From assembly GCA_937859595.1 (NCBI GenBank), contig CALMAH010000008.1:1-64000 (forward strand): DNA of 64,000 nt, in the 5' to 3' direction. The stretch comes from an uncultured Acidobacteriota bacterium. Lineage in GTDB: Bacteria > Acidobacteriota > Blastocatellia > Pyrinomonadales > Pyrinomonadaceae. Below are positions 25,586 through 35,248 of this stretch, piece after piece. Positions within the stretch are counted from its first letter, which is position 1; each line of letters begins with the position of its first letter. Below the pieces are notes generated by a model, which saw only the letters and a list, made by a program, of their open reading frames with translations, ran no database searches and was not told where the DNA came from. The position numbers and the translations under genes are program-made.

Positions 25586-28500
25586 TTAGAACCTCAAGCC
25601 TCCCTGGAAGTGGATAACGCGAGCGCTTCCACTTGTTCCAGTGATACGACCAAAGCTGGTCGAGTCAAACTGAGTGTTTCCGAAAGCAAAGTTCGGGTTG
25701 TTAAGGATGTTGATGAAGGTTGTCTTCAGCTCCAGCCTTACCCGCTCTCCGATCGGCCACCTCTTAACAAGGCTCATATCCAGGTTGAAGTACGTGCCAC
25801 TGGTAAGGCTATTGATCGGGAAGTTGCCAAACGTACCCACTTCGGGCTGACCAAGCAATCCTGCCTGGAGAGTCGAACCGGTTACTTGTCCGGCAGCGTT
25901 GGTGTTGATGTTCAAGAACGCCGGGTTGAACCAAAAGATACCGCCCGGGGTCCTATAGATCCCAACATTACGCCGGAACTCCTCAAATGACATACCCAAG
26001 AGCTGAGCCGGATTTCCATCCACACTGCCCCCTGTCCATGTATTGAAGGACGAACGACCCGATGTGATATAAAACGGAGGCCGAGTTGACCATGCCGCGA
26101 TCGCACCAATTGTCCAGCCGCCGATCACCTGGTTAAGTGCAGGATGCATGTCGCTTCCAAACCGCTTACCTCTTCCGAACGGAAGATCGTAAACCGCATT
26201 GGCGACAAACCGATGGGACTGGTCAAAATTGGCCCTTCTGTAGTCGAGCCGCTTGTTGCGGAACGTACGGAAGTTCTCCAGTGTGCTCTGGTTGTTACCC
26301 TGAGCGTCCGCCGCGTCGGTCAGCGCCTTGCTGAACGTATAATCTGCCTGGAAGAGCAGACCGCCCGAGAAACGACGCCTTACTTCGACCTGCATCGAAT
26401 GATAGTTAGACATCGAATCATTCGTCAAAAGGCGAGCGAACTGTGCATTTGGATTCGCAACAAAGAAGTTTGCGGGAATGCCGTTTGCCGGATTTTCGCG
26501 AGCCAATCGATACGTCGCGCTGTTTGCCAGCAGTGACGCGATAGAGCCGATGTTGTTGTTGTTTATGTTGTTGATGATCGCGGCGTTCTGGAACGAGTTT
26601 GCTGCAGAGGCACCAACAAAGAACGCCGAGAAGATCGGCAGCGGAACCGTACCAGCACCCGGATTGATGTTTCCGAAGTGGTTCGGCGTACCCTGTGCCG
26701 CGTTGATAGCGAGATTGTTCCTCGCGTTCAGGAATTCCTGAAGGAATCCGTTCTCGAAGATGTTGATCTCGTTATAGTCAACGGCACGATATACCTTGAT
26801 CGCCCGGTTTGCAGAATAACGAACCTCAAAAGCCGTGTTCGGCATTATCTCGCGTTCGTAACCAAATGACCATTGCTGGACATAAGGAGTTCTCAGTTCC
26901 GGGTCGATCGCCCACAGCCCGTTGGCGGGGCTCTGAAGGAAATTTTGTCGATCTGTTCTCGGGATCTGGAATGTCGGGATCGGAAGCGGAATATCCGCTG
27001 CCGTCAGGATCCCGGTTATAGGATTGGCTGCCGTGCTCGTTGTCGTTATCAAGCCCGGATTGGTCGCGCCGACACCCATCGCGTTGCTGATAACGGTGAA
27101 ACCGTCACGCAGAAAGCTGATGGAGTATCCGCCTCGGATCGAGCTCTGTCCGGCAGAACCGAAAAGAACTCGGCCAAGGCCGCTTTCGAAGTTCGGCGAC
27201 CATGCAAAACCAAAGAATGGAGCAAAGTTGTTCCAGTCATCGTTGTACAGTTCACGTCCCGTATTTCCGCTCACAAAATCAAGCGTACCGACTGGAGGAG
27301 CGGCGCCCGCGGGGGCATTAGGATTGAACAGGTTTCCAAAACCCGATACGCCAAAGATGTCGCGATGATCGGTAAGCTGGATGCCCAATCCGTTCGGAAG
27401 TGTAGGCACTCCCATGAAGTCCCAACGCACACCAATGTTGATGGTAAGGTTGTTACGAGCTCTCCACTGGTCCTGGACGTAAAGTGCAAGATCCCTCTGA
27501 AGAAAGTCTCTTTCACGGGTTGCACCAAGGACAAAGCCCGATGTTGGACTAGCCACATTAAGGGTTGCCTGCGAGCTTGAAAGATTTCCGGTCAAGCTTG
27601 CATAAATGTTCCGCGCAAGTGCAATGTTCGTTGCGGTAGCACCCGGGAAACTGGAGTCCACGATCCCGCCGGTGTTATGCGCCGGAGTGCCAAGAAGGAC
27701 CAGCGGGTTGATACCGACGTCATTGTATGTTGTAGCGAAGATACGCTGGTAGTCACCGCCAAATCGGATAAGGTGACGGCCACGTGACCACGAAACATCA
27801 TTCTTGACGTTCCATACCTGAGTATCGCGTCCCTGTGACTGAAAGGGAACTACATTACCCAGTCCACCACCGGAGTAGATCGACTGGAATCCAGGCATGA
27901 GAATGAAGCGTTCTGTAGGATTCTGCTGAAGGTTGAAACCTACAGGAGCCCACTGCTTTCCAACGCGAAACACATTGGTAATGTTGGGGCCAAAGTTTGA
28001 GACCAACGCACCTGTCACCAGCCATCGCGGGCCGCCCTGTTCGGAGCTTACTCCTCCCGGGAACGGAGCTTCGAGGTTGTTAAAGGTGTCCGGAGAAAGG
28101 ATGTTCTTGAAGTAGTTGAGAACAAACTCGAACTTGTGTGATCCAACCCTTGTGTCGCGGACAAGCTGATGGTCATAGCGGCCAACATATTTGTCGTTAT
28201 TGCTGACACCCGAAACGTTGTAGCTGAAACCAGCTGTGTTCAGGCCGTCGCCGACGTTATTATTGTTCGGCAGCGGGGTCTGGCCAATGAGAGCCATCGT
28301 GATCGGATTCAATGAATTATTGGTTCCGATCGCAAGCAAATTGACACTTTGTGTGACGCCGCCCGACACATAACGGAAAATGCCTGTGCGGGCCTCGGGC
28401 GTAAGGACCACACGGTTCCGGGAGTTCTGGAAGTTGTCCCTGAAACCTTCATAGGCAAAGAAGAAGTGTGCGGTGTCCTTGCCGTCCCAGATGAACGGGC

Positions 28501-29386
28501 CGCCTTCGCCAAATCTCGGGAAGTAAATGGGTCCGCCGATGTCAAAACCGAAAAAGTGCTGGTTCTGACGCGTGCGCGGGGTTCCAATAGAGTTATTAAA
28601 GAACGTATTCGCCTGCAGCGCATCGTTCCTGTTCATGTAAAAGATACCGCCGCGGAACTGGTTTGTACCGCCGCGGGTCACGAGTGTGACCTGTCCAACA
28701 CCGCGGCCCTGTTCGGAGCCGACCGTGCCGGTCGTTATGGTAAATTCAGCGGTCGAGTTCAATGACGGCGTCGAGATAGCAAACAATGAACTTGTCTTTA
28801 CAAAGTTGTCCATTGCGTTGATGCCGTCCTGGGTTACGTTCGTGGCCGTCTGCCGGAGACCGGCTATCGAAGAACCGCGCGTGTCATTGCCGACAACCGC
28901 GATACCTGCCTGAAGTCCCGCGAGGTCAAGAGGGTTTCTTGTCGCCAGCGGAAGGTCGGTTACCTGCTGTGTACTAATGGTCGTGGTGAGCGACGGCGTG
29001 GTGGTATTGATGGCTTCCTGAACGGCAAGTACCGTTACGGTTTCTCCCTCAAGACCAACTTCGAGGCCAATGTTCACCTGTGCGTTCGTTGCGACCGCCA
29101 CCGAAATGTCCGGGGCTACGGTGCGTTTAAAGCCGCTGCTTTCAACAGAGACGGTATATTGTCCCGGCTGAAGGGCTTCCATGCGAAACACACCGACGCT
29201 ATTGGTCGTCGTGACACGCTCTGCACCGGTCGCGTTATTCGTGACCCGGACAGTTGCACCAGCGACAACCGCACCCGCCGGATCCACTACGGTTCCTGAC
29301 ATGGTGCCAGTCGTTTGAGCTACGGCCGTTGCCTGAAACAGTGCAAACATAAGGCCGAAAGCCAAACCTGTGATCAACTTTCTCAT
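25586..29386 (-). CDS. TonB-dependent receptor with carboxypeptidase-like domain
   Basis: 1266 residues from the ATG at 29386, which has a perfect AGGAGG (29393-29398) six bases upstream. The frame stays open to 29527, but that extension would bury the signal peptide. A signal peptide (about 1-22) precedes a carboxypeptidase regulatory-like domain (about 25-105: TMSGTVVDPAGAVVAGATV), a plug domain (about 120-240) and a long beta-barrel ending in a C-terminal Phe, as expected for outer-membrane proteins. This Oar-like architecture is strongly expanded in Acidobacteriota. Role: TonB-energised import or export of a large ligand, possibly a peptide or saccharide. Ligand unknown. A sigma-54-type promoter lies about 225 bases upstream, beside an NtrC-type activator gene. 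Confidence 0.9.
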   Translation of the reverse strand: MRKLITGLAFGLMFALFQATAVAQTTGTMSGTVVDPAGAVVAGATVRVTNNATGAERVTTTNSVGVFRMEALQPGQYTVSVESSGFKRTVAPDISVAVATNAQVNIGLEVGLEGETVTVLAVQEAINTTTPSLTTTISTQQVTDLPLATRNPLDLAGLQAGIAVVGNDTRGSSIAGLRQTATNVTQDGINAMDNFVKTSSLFAISTPSLNSTAEFTITTGTVGSEQGRGVGQVTLVTRGGTNQFRGGIFYMNRNDALQANTFFNNSIGTPRTRQNQHFFGFDIGGPIYFPRFGEGGPFIWDGKDTAHFFFAYEGFRDNFQNSRNRVVLTPEARTGIFRYVSGGVTQSVNLLAIGTNNSLNPITMALIGQTPLPNNNNVGDGLNTAGFSYNVSGVSNNDKYVGRYDHQLVRDTRVGSHKFEFVLNYFKNILSPDTFNNLEAPFPGGVSSEQGGPRWLVTGALVSNFGPNITNVFRVGKQWAPVGFNLQQNPTERFILMPGFQSIYSGGGLGNVVPFQSQGRDTQVWNVKNDVSWSRGRHLIRFGGDYQRIFATTYNDVGINPLVLLGTPAHNTGGIVDSSFPGATATNIALARNIYASLTGNLSSSQATLNVASPTSGFVLGATRERDFLQRDLALYVQDQWRARNNLTINIGVRWDFMGVPTLPNGLGIQLTDHRDIFGVSGFGNLFNPNAPAGAAPPVGTLDFVSGNTGRELYNDDWNNFAPFFGFAWSPNFESGLGRVLFGSAGQSSIRGGYSISFLRDGFTVISNAMGVGATNPGLITTTSTAANPITGILTAADIPLPIPTFQIPRTDRQNFLQSPANGLWAIDPELRTPYVQQWSFGYEREIMPNTAFEVRYSANRAIKVYRAVDYNEINIFENGFLQEFLNARNNLAINAAQGTPNHFGNINPGAGTVPLPIFSAFFVGASAANSFQNAAIINNINNNNIGSIASLLANSATYRLARENPANGIPANFFVANPNAQFARLLTNDSMSNYHSMQVEVRRRFSGGLLFQADYTFSKALTDAADAQGNNQSTLENFRTFRNKRLDYRRANFDQSHRFVANAVYDLPFGRGKRFGSDMHPALNQVIGGWTIGAIAAWSTRPPFYITSGRSSFNTWTGGSVDGNPAQLLGMSFEEFRRNVGIYRTPGGIFWFNPAFLNINTNAAGQVTGSTLQAGLLGQPEVGTFGNFPINSLTSGTYFNLDMSLVKRWPIGERVRLELKTTFINILNNPNFAFGNTQFDSTSFGRITGTSGSARVIHFQGGLRF

Positions 29387-29817
29387 GTTGTTCCTCCTAT
29401 AGGTTATTTGAGCCACTCTATGTAATTGGGTATAAAGTGCTTCCGGTTCATCTCCGGATAACTCAAGAAATATGCGATCGAGCGTTATTTTTCTGTAACT
29501 CATTGTGACCACAAGTGTTAGAAGCAAATTGCTCGACCAGGCTAAAACAGAGTGATATCAATGTTTGGGAGTTTTTAAATGCCAATACGGTGGCTGCCGG
29601 GTTAAAAAGGCAAGCACTATGCCATTTTGAGTGCTTATCCGGGCCAGGTGGAGCAAATATGCTGTAATTATTGCGAAAAATAGGTTTGCGTGGCTTCAGA
29701 GGGATCCCGGGGTGTCCTCAAGGGCCTGAAACATCCGGTTCCGGCCGATCTCTTAAAGCCCGATTCTACGATTTCTCGGATAAAAGTCCACAAATCCTCA
29801 GATAAGCCCTCTCGCGG
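29387..29817 (-). other. 431-bp regulatory region of the TonB-dependent receptor
   Basis: It holds the sigma-54-like promoter at 29610-29624 and an inverted repeat AAGCACT/AGTGCTT (29612-29618 and 29630-29636) overlapping it. The predicted leader of about 210 bases includes a stretch open in frame with the receptor from ATG 29503. I see no separate gene. Confidence 0.45.
29610..29624 (-). promoter_or_regulatory. sigma-54-type (-24/-12) promoter candidate
   Basis: The minus strand reads TGGCATAGTGCTTGC. The consensus TGGCAC-N5-TTGC is matched at TGGCA and TTGC with the obligatory GG-to-GC spacing. The predicted start is near 29599. The adjacent gene upstream encodes a sigma-54 enhancer-binding protein, which supports the call. 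It was found by eye, so a chance match is possible. Confidence 0.5.
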
Positions 29818-31224
29818 TTATCTTGGCGAGATATTGTAGCTTTTTATCTTGGAATTCAGCGTCGTCGCGTTCAGCCCGAGAAGCCTCGCTGCTCGCGACT
29901 GGTGCCCGCCCGTCTGGTCAAGAGCCTTGCGGATCAGGTCGATCTCAAACTTCTTGACCTCGTCGTAGAAATTGACGCCCTTGGCAAGGTCGACAGTTCC
30001 CGAAACCCCTTCCGCGCTCCTGATCGATTCGAGAGCCGAAGCCGGGTCACGAACCTCCGGACGGAGGCAATCGACGGTAAGTTCGTCGGTGGTCGCGATA
30101 ACGACCGCCCGCTCAATGATATTCTCAAGCTCACGGACGTTCCCGGGATAATGATAGTTCTCCAGCAGGGCCAGCACCTCCGGCGAAAGATTCTGCGAGA
30201 TCTCGCGAGCATTCTCCTGGTTATATTTCTTGATGAAATGAACGGCCAGGGGGAGTATGTCCTCCGGCCGCTGGCGAAGTGCCGGAAGCTCGATCGGCAC
30301 GACCGAGAGCCGATAGTAGAGGTCCTCGCGAAAGGTGCCTGTTCTGACGGCCTCTTTTAAGTCAACGTTCGTCGCGGCGATTATCCTAACATCAACCTTT
30401 ACGGTAGTTGTGTCGCCAAGCGGGGTAAATTCCCTCTCCTGGATCACTCGTAGAAGCCGCACCTGGATCTCGGGCCTCAGGTCCCCGATCTCGTCCAAAA
30501 AGATCGATCCTGTGTCCGCTACCTCAAAGAGTCCCTTCTTTGCCGCGACCGCACCGGTGAATGCGCCTTTCGTATGTCCAAAAAGCTCGCTCTCAAGCAA
30601 TTCTGACGGGATATTCGAACAATTGACCACCACGAAGGGTTTGTCCGCACGCGGGCTGGCCTCGTGAATGGCCTTTGCCAGGAGCTCTTTGCCGGTACCG
30701 CTTTCTCCGGTGATCAGCACGGTCGAACGCGCCGGGGCCACACGCTCAACGAGCCGAAAGATCTCTTCCATTTTGTCGGAACGGCCAATTATCGCGTCGC
30801 GGCTGACAGAGCGGGTCATCACCTGACGAAGCGTTTGCCGCTCCTCTTCCTTCTTTCGCTTCTTTACGCCGCGTGCAACGAACGAGAGGATCTGTTCGTT
30901 TTGAAAGGGCTTTCTGATAACGCCGGCGGCGCCTTTTTCCCAGGCAGATATCGCCGTATCGAACGTGGCAAAGGCCGTGATCATCAGAACTACCGCATCC
31001 GGATCGGCTTTGATCAATTCCTCCAGAGCCGTCAGCCCACCGATCCCCGGCATCGAAACATCCATCAGAACAACATCGAACGGCTTTTCCGTATATCGCT
31101 CCAACGCCTCTTCGCCGGTTCGGGCAAGCTCGACCTTATACCCTGCAGAGGTAAGTATGGTCTCGAGGACATCGCGCATTATCTCCTCGTCGTCGCAGAT
31201 AAGTATCGAACCTTTTCGAGCCAT
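29818..31224 (-). CDS. NtrC-family sigma-54-dependent response regulator
   Basis: 468 residues. The receiver domain (5-120) has phospho-acceptor Asp in [10 protein letters not shown] and Lys in VIRKPF. A sigma-54 AAA+ domain (about 148-375) carries Walker A GESGTGKE, the GAFTGA loop that contacts sigma-54, and the FLDEIGDL Walker B. A Fis-type HTH (about 425-466: [16 protein letters not shown]) is at the C terminus. Phosphorylation by a partner histidine kinase would let it remodel sigma-54 polymerase at target promoters. No cognate kinase gene is adjacent. The next gene on the same strand is the TonB-dependent receptor, which has a -24/-12-type promoter and is the obvious candidate target. 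Family certain. Confidence 0.95.
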   Translation of the reverse strand: MARKGSILICDDEEIMRDVLETILTSAGYKVELARTGEEALERYTEKPFDVVLMDVSMPGIGGLTALEELIKADPDAVVLMITAFATFDTAISAWEKGAAGVIRKPFQNEQILSFVARGVKKRKKEEERQTLRQVMTRSVSRDAIIGRSDKMEEIFRLVERVAPARSTVLITGESGTGKELLAKAIHEASPRADKPFVVVNCSNIPSELLESELFGHTKGAFTGAVAAKKGLFEVADTGSIFLDEIGDLRPEIQVRLLRVIQEREFTPLGDTTTVKVDVRIIAATNVDLKEAVRTGTFREDLYYRLSVVPIELPALRQRPEDILPLAVHFIKKYNQENAREISQNLSPEVLALLENYHYPGNVRELENIIERAVVIATTDELTVDCLRPEVRDPASALESIRSAEGVSGTVDLAKGVNFYDEVKKFEIDLIRKALDQTGGHQSRAARLLGLNATTLNSKIKSYNISPR

Positions 31225-31336
31225 AATCTTCCGGTGCCGTGCAGAACTGAGATTATACGGTGAAGCAAGCGGAAACAGAAAGCAGTGCGAGCTCCGGACG
31301 GTCCCCCCGACAGGTCCGCCGGGCCTCAGCGGCTGT

Positions 31337-31342
31337 TATAAT
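31337..31342 (+). promoter_or_regulatory. TATAAT -10 box, probable leaderless start
   Basis: A perfect TATAAT ends eight bases before the ATG at 31350, which would put the transcription start at or next to the start codon. No clear -35 box and no ribosome-binding site are seen. Confidence 0.4.
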
Positions 31343-31349
31343 ATGTGTG

Positions 31350-31937
31350 ATGCCCGCTGTTTACGATCGACTTGCCGCATTCTACGACCTCGCGTTCTCT
31401 CCTTTGGAAAAGCGATTTCTGCAACGCTGGAGAGGCGAGGCCCTCGCAGAACTTCCCAGGGAAAGCCGCATTTTGGAGCTCGGTTGCGGCACCGGTGCGA
31501 ACTTCGCATTCTACCCTCCGTTCTCTCTCGCCGTGTCGAGCGAACTGTCGGCAAAAATGCTCGAAAAGGCCGCAGGGCGAAAAGCGGCGAACCACCTTGT
31601 CCAGTGCGATGCCCAAAAACTCCCGTTTCCCGACAACGCCTTTGATGCCGCGTTTGCCACGCTCGTTTTCTGCTCCATTCCGGATCCGCAGGCCGCGTTC
31701 TTTGAGGTAATGCGTGTGCTGGTGCCCGGCGGCCGGCTCGTGCTTCTTGAACATGTTCGGCCTCCCGGATTGGGAGGCAAAGTATTCGACGCGCTAAATG
31801 TTCTGACCGTAGCCCTTATCGACGATCACTTCAATCGGGAGACATCGAGAATTGCCGCTGAGGCCGGCCTCGAATTGGTTGAGGTTCGTTCAAAAGCACG
31901 CGGGGCGGTTAACCTCATCGTATGCCGAAACCCTTAG
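31350..31937 (+). CDS. class I SAM-dependent methyltransferase
   Basis: 195 residues from ATG 31350. It has the methyltransf-11 fold: motif I ILELGCGTGANFAF (about 35-48), acidic residue region SSELSAKML, motif II CDAQKLPFPDNAFDAAFATLVF, and motif III LVPGGRLVLLEHV. The layout and the N-terminal YDRLAAFYDLAFSPLEKRFL resemble UbiE/phospholipid N-methyltransferase-like small methyltransferases. Substrate unknown. A TATAAT (31337-31342) only eight bases before this ATG suggests a leaderless transcript and is the reason for preferring this start over one at 31260. Divergent from the sigma-54 regulator. Confidence 0.85.
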   Translation: MPAVYDRLAAFYDLAFSPLEKRFLQRWRGEALAELPRESRILELGCGTGANFAFYPPFSLAVSSELSAKMLEKAAGRKAANHLVQCDAQKLPFPDNAFDAAFATLVFCSIPDPQAAFFEVMRVLVPGGRLVLLEHVRPPGLGGKVFDALNVLTVALIDDHFNRETSRIAAEAGLELVEVRSKARGAVNLIVCRNP

Positions 31938-32100
31938 CTGTACCGCGGTGCCGTGCTGAAGAGCCTGAAAACGCCCCGCTGTTTCACGGCGATCGAGTTT
32001 GCTCCGAAACAAACTAAACCTTTTCGACTGAATTTTCGTAATCTCTGCGATAACATATAAGTAATTGTTCATATCTTTTCGGGCACGGAAGATCAATAAA

Positions 32101-33894
32101 ATGGCTAAATCAAAAACTGCAAAATGGATACTCATAATCGGCGGACTTCTGTTCGTGTTTCTGATCGCGGCGGTCGTGGGCCTCGTTCTGGTCGCCGACC
32201 GGCTCGGACAACCGAGCGTGCCGAACAACAGCGTTCTTGTACTAAGCATTACCGGAGACCTGCCGGATTACGTTCCTGAAGACCCGCTTGCCCGCGCTCT
32301 TGGGATCACAGAGTCGCAAAGCTTCACAGGTCTGTTGACACAGCTTCGCAAGGCAAAGGTTGACGACCGGATCGGTGCCGTCCTTTTGAACATAAATTTC
32401 CCTTCGATCGGCTGGGGAAAGGCCGATGAACTTCGCGACGCGATCAAAGACCTTCGCACCTCCGGCAAGCCTGTCTATGCCTATATGCAAATGGGCATGA
32501 ACCGCGATTACTACATCGCAACGGCGGCCGAGAAGATCTTTTTGCCGCCGCCCGGCGATCTCTGGATAAATGGCTTCGCCGCCGAGGCAATGTTCTATCG
32601 CGGCTCGCTGGACAAATTGGGGATCGAGCCCGACGTGATCCAGATCGGCCCGAAATATAAGAATGCCCCCGACCAATACACCCGAAAGGATATGGGCGAA
32701 GGCCAGCGCGAGGTGATCAATGCTGTCCTTGATGAATATTTCTCGCGATTTAGCGCGGCGGTGGCCGAGGCTCGCGGAAAGTCGGCAGACGACGTTGCCG
32801 GCATTGTTGACAATGCCCCTTATGCCGCGCCGCAGGCAAAGGAGCTTGGGCTGATCGACGATGCTCTGTATCCGGACCAGGTCCACGAGGAACTCAAAAA
32901 GCGGCTCGGGTACCGGGAAGACGAAAAGCTGCGCACCATCGGTGGCGGCAAATACCGCGAGGTCTCCTCGGATTCGCTTGGGCTCAACCGGGGCGATCGG
33001 ATCGCCGTGATATTTGCCAGCGGGGCGATAAACGTTGGACGGTCGAGCGACGGAATTTTCGGCGGGCAAATGGTGGGGTCGGACACCGTTGTCAGTGCGA
33101 TAAACGACGCGGCGGAGGACACGGGCGTCAAGGCCATCATTTTGAGGATCGATTCGCCCGGCGGTTCTGCGCTCGCTTCCGACCTTATGTGGCACGCAAT
33201 AGAGAACGCCAAGGCGAAAAAGCCCATCGTCGTCTCGATGTCGGATGTGGCGGCCTCAGGCGGATATTACATTGCCGCTAACGCGAACAAGATAGTCGCC
33301 GAGCCTTCGACGATCACAGGATCGATCGGTGTGTTTGTCGGCAAACCGGTCCTGAAAGGTTTCTATGATTGGCTCGGAATTTCCAACGAATATGTGATGC
33401 GTGGAAAAAATGCCGGTATATTCCGTGCGACCGAAAAATGGACACCCGAAGAGCGGCAAAAAATGGAAGAACAGACGAACAAGATCTATTTCGACAACTT
33501 TTTGCCAAAGGTCGCCGAGGGGCGGAAAATTTCCGTCGAGCGTGCAAATGAGCTGGGACAGGGACGCGTTTGGACCGGCACACAGGCGAAAGAGAACGGC
33601 CTGATCGATGAGTTCGGAGGCCTGGAAAAGGCCATAGATATTGCAAAGGAGCTTGCGGAAATACCGGCGGATAAAGAGGTTAGACGTGTGGTCTTTCCCG
33701 CCCCAAGGCCTCTCTTTGAAACTCTGTTCGGTTCGGGCGAATCCACCCTTTCCGCCGATATGAAGGCACAAAAAGCTCTCGCCGAGGCTTTGCCCGAAGA
33801 TGCTCGCCGGGCGCTCAGATTTGCAGAGCTTTTCGACAGGATGCGAAACGGCGAGTCGATGATGATGATGCCGTTCGAGTTGAGAGTGAAGTAG
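32101..33894 (+). CDS. sppA: signal peptide peptidase SppA (67K type)
   Basis: 597 residues from ATG 32101, the long form with two tandem ClpP/S49-like domains. An N-terminal membrane helix (about 9-31) anchors it. The N-terminal S49 domain (about 45-260) supplies the general-base Lys in the GPKYKNAP motif. The C-terminal S49 domain (about 295-530) supplies the nucleophile Ser in SDVAASGGYYIA. Role: degrades signal peptides and other membrane-released peptides on the periplasmic side of the inner membrane. A stretch at the C terminus (GESMMMMPFELRVK) is typical of the Bacteroidetes/Acidobacteria forms. A start at 32065 is possible but gives only a polar extension. Confidence 0.95.
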   Translation: MAKSKTAKWILIIGGLLFVFLIAAVVGLVLVADRLGQPSVPNNSVLVLSITGDLPDYVPEDPLARALGITESQSFTGLLTQLRKAKVDDRIGAVLLNINFPSIGWGKADELRDAIKDLRTSGKPVYAYMQMGMNRDYYIATAAEKIFLPPPGDLWINGFAAEAMFYRGSLDKLGIEPDVIQIGPKYKNAPDQYTRKDMGEGQREVINAVLDEYFSRFSAAVAEARGKSADDVAGIVDNAPYAAPQAKELGLIDDALYPDQVHEELKKRLGYREDEKLRTIGGGKYREVSSDSLGLNRGDRIAVIFASGAINVGRSSDGIFGGQMVGSDTVVSAINDAAEDTGVKAIILRIDSPGGSALASDLMWHAIENAKAKKPIVVSMSDVAASGGYYIAANANKIVAEPSTITGSIGVFVGKPVLKGFYDWLGISNEYVMRGKNAGIFRATEKWTPEERQKMEEQTNKIYFDNFLPKVAEGRKISVERANELGQGRVWTGTQAKENGLIDEFGGLEKAIDIAKELAEIPADKEVRRVVFPAPRPLFETLFGSGESTLSADMKAQKALAEALPEDARRALRFAELFDRMRNGESMMMMPFELRVK

Positions 33895-33915
33895 AACAAA
33901 GGGTTCCCAGAACCG

Positions 33916-34599
33916 TTATTTTATCTCTGTACCGTAGATCGTAAAACAATGCTGGCAAGGCATCTCGGCCGCCGGTGGAACGCGCCATAACCTTGTGCTG
34001 ATGTAGTCGCCTTCCTCGAATTTGAAAATGATACGGCCAAGATCGAATTTTCTGAATCGAATATGGTCGACGATGAATCTTAATCTCAGATTGGATTGGT
34101 TTACTTTCTCATCCTCTTCAACGACAAACAATATAAGGCCCTGGCTATTCGGATTATTTGCAATCTCGATCAAAAACGCGTCGATTCGGGCCCGGATGTC
34201 ATCAGGCTCCAGGCTGCCAAACTCGTCGCTTGGACGACCGCAGCCCGGAAACCCAGCTACGACAGCGGAGTCTGACGACCCGGTATTACACCATGGGAGT
34301 AGACCGTCGACCTTGACCGACGCAGTTATCGTCTTTTCAGCGTCCGCGGCAGAGGTACGGACACTTATCACCGGAGTGCCCTGTCCCTTTTCTATCGTCC
34401 CGGATGAAACTGTCCACTCGTACCTGATATCCGAACGAGAAGTTGAAACGGTTGCGGTAAACGTGATGACGTCCCCGGGAATTGTGACACTTGGCGGCCC
34501 CAGCACTTCTATCTTTGGACAGCCCATTGGGTCGTTCTGGCCTAAGCAGATAAGCGAAAAGGAAAGGAAAATAGCCGGGAAAACGAGGTATCGCAACAT
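33916..34599 (-). CDS. exported protein with PKD/Ig-like domain, unknown
   Basis: 227 residues from ATG 34599, supported by GGAGG nine bases upstream. A signal peptide (1-20, ending SLICLGQ) is followed by an Ig/PKD-like beta-sandwich (about 28-115: GPPSVTIPGDVITFTATV, IRYEWTVSSGTI). An alpha/beta C-terminal region (about 125-227) has four Cys, two of them in MPCQHC. I do not recognise the C-terminal region. The motif spacing around LEPDDIRARIDAFLIEI suggests an OmpA-like or unknown periplasmic fold. AT-richer than its neighbours. Convergent with sppA, 21 bases apart. Confidence 0.65.
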   Translation of the reverse strand: MLRYLVFPAIFLSFSLICLGQNDPMGCPKIEVLGPPSVTIPGDVITFTATVSTSRSDIRYEWTVSSGTIEKGQGTPVISVRTSAADAEKTITASVKVDGLLPWCNTGSSDSAVVAGFPGCGRPSDEFGSLEPDDIRARIDAFLIEIANNPNSQGLILFVVEEDEKVNQSNLRLRFIVDHIRFRKFDLGRIIFKFEEGDYISTRLWRVPPAAEMPCQHCFTIYGTEIK

Positions 34600-34685
34600 T
34601 TTCTTTGAGCCTCCGATACCAACAATATACCTCAACTTTCCATGATCATTGAAACTTTTTTGTCAGCAAGGGCCGGTGTTGCCGG

Positions 34686-34714
34686 TTGTATTGACTTTTT
34701 GTTTAACCTATAAT
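34686..34714 (+). promoter_or_regulatory. sigma-70-type promoter upstream of the 142-residue membrane protein
   Basis: TTGTAT (34686-34691) and a perfect TATAAT (34709-34714) are separated by 17 bases. The predicted start is near 34721, leaving a leader of about 100 bases. Confidence 0.5.
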
Positions 34715-34819
34715 CCGCCCGTTCACGCCTCACAGAACATTTACGATAGAAGATATGGCAAGACCGGTCTCGCGGGCCGAACTTGACCGGCAAAAGAGAT
34801 CTACTAAAAGGGAGAACAT

Positions 34820-35248
34820 ATGGTAAGAATCGTACTTGGCATTGTCGCCGGCTTTATAGCATGGTCAGTACTGTGGGTTGGGACCGACCAGGTCCTTCGT
34901 TCGGCCTCGCCTGAATGGTATGGAGCCCATCAATACGGGATGGAGGCAGCGGTCTTTAACACCGAGCCGTTCGAGGTGGACACGAACATCCTGCTGATCT
35001 CTCTATTCCGGAGTATCATTTTCTCAATAGCAGCCGGCTTTCTTGCCGCGTTTATCGCAGGCGAGAACCGGCGTTCGCCGCTTTGGCTAGGCATACTGCT
35101 TCTTGCCTTCGGGCTATTTGTTCAGGCGACCGTGTGGAACTATATCCCGCTCTGGTACCACCTGATCTTCCTCGCTCTTCTGGTGCCAATGACGGTTCTG
35201 GGCGGCCGGCTGAAGACGATCAACACCGGCCCGGTCAACGCCGAATGA
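34820..35248 (+). CDS. four-span membrane protein, unknown
   Basis: 142 residues with four predicted membrane helices (about 5-22, 53-75, 82-100, 106-124) and a polar extracytoplasmic loop of about 30 residues after helix 1. AAGGGAG lies six bases before the ATG. I do not recognise a characterised family. The pattern (MVRIVLGIVAGFIAWSVLW) is common among small inner-membrane proteins of unknown role. Its 3' end overlaps the YkgJ-like gene on the other strand by 14 bases, so the two are tail to tail. Confidence 0.65.
   Translation: MVRIVLGIVAGFIAWSVLWVGTDQVLRSASPEWYGAHQYGMEAAVFNTEPFEVDTNILLISLFRSIIFSIAAGFLAAFIAGENRRSPLWLGILLLAFGLFVQATVWNYIPLWYHLIFLALLVPMTVLGGRLKTINTGPVNAE

Noticed and set aside
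34692-34714. TTGACT/TATAAT promoter with TTGACT as the -35 box
   Set aside because: The spacing is only 12 bases. TTGTAT at 17 bases is the better partner.
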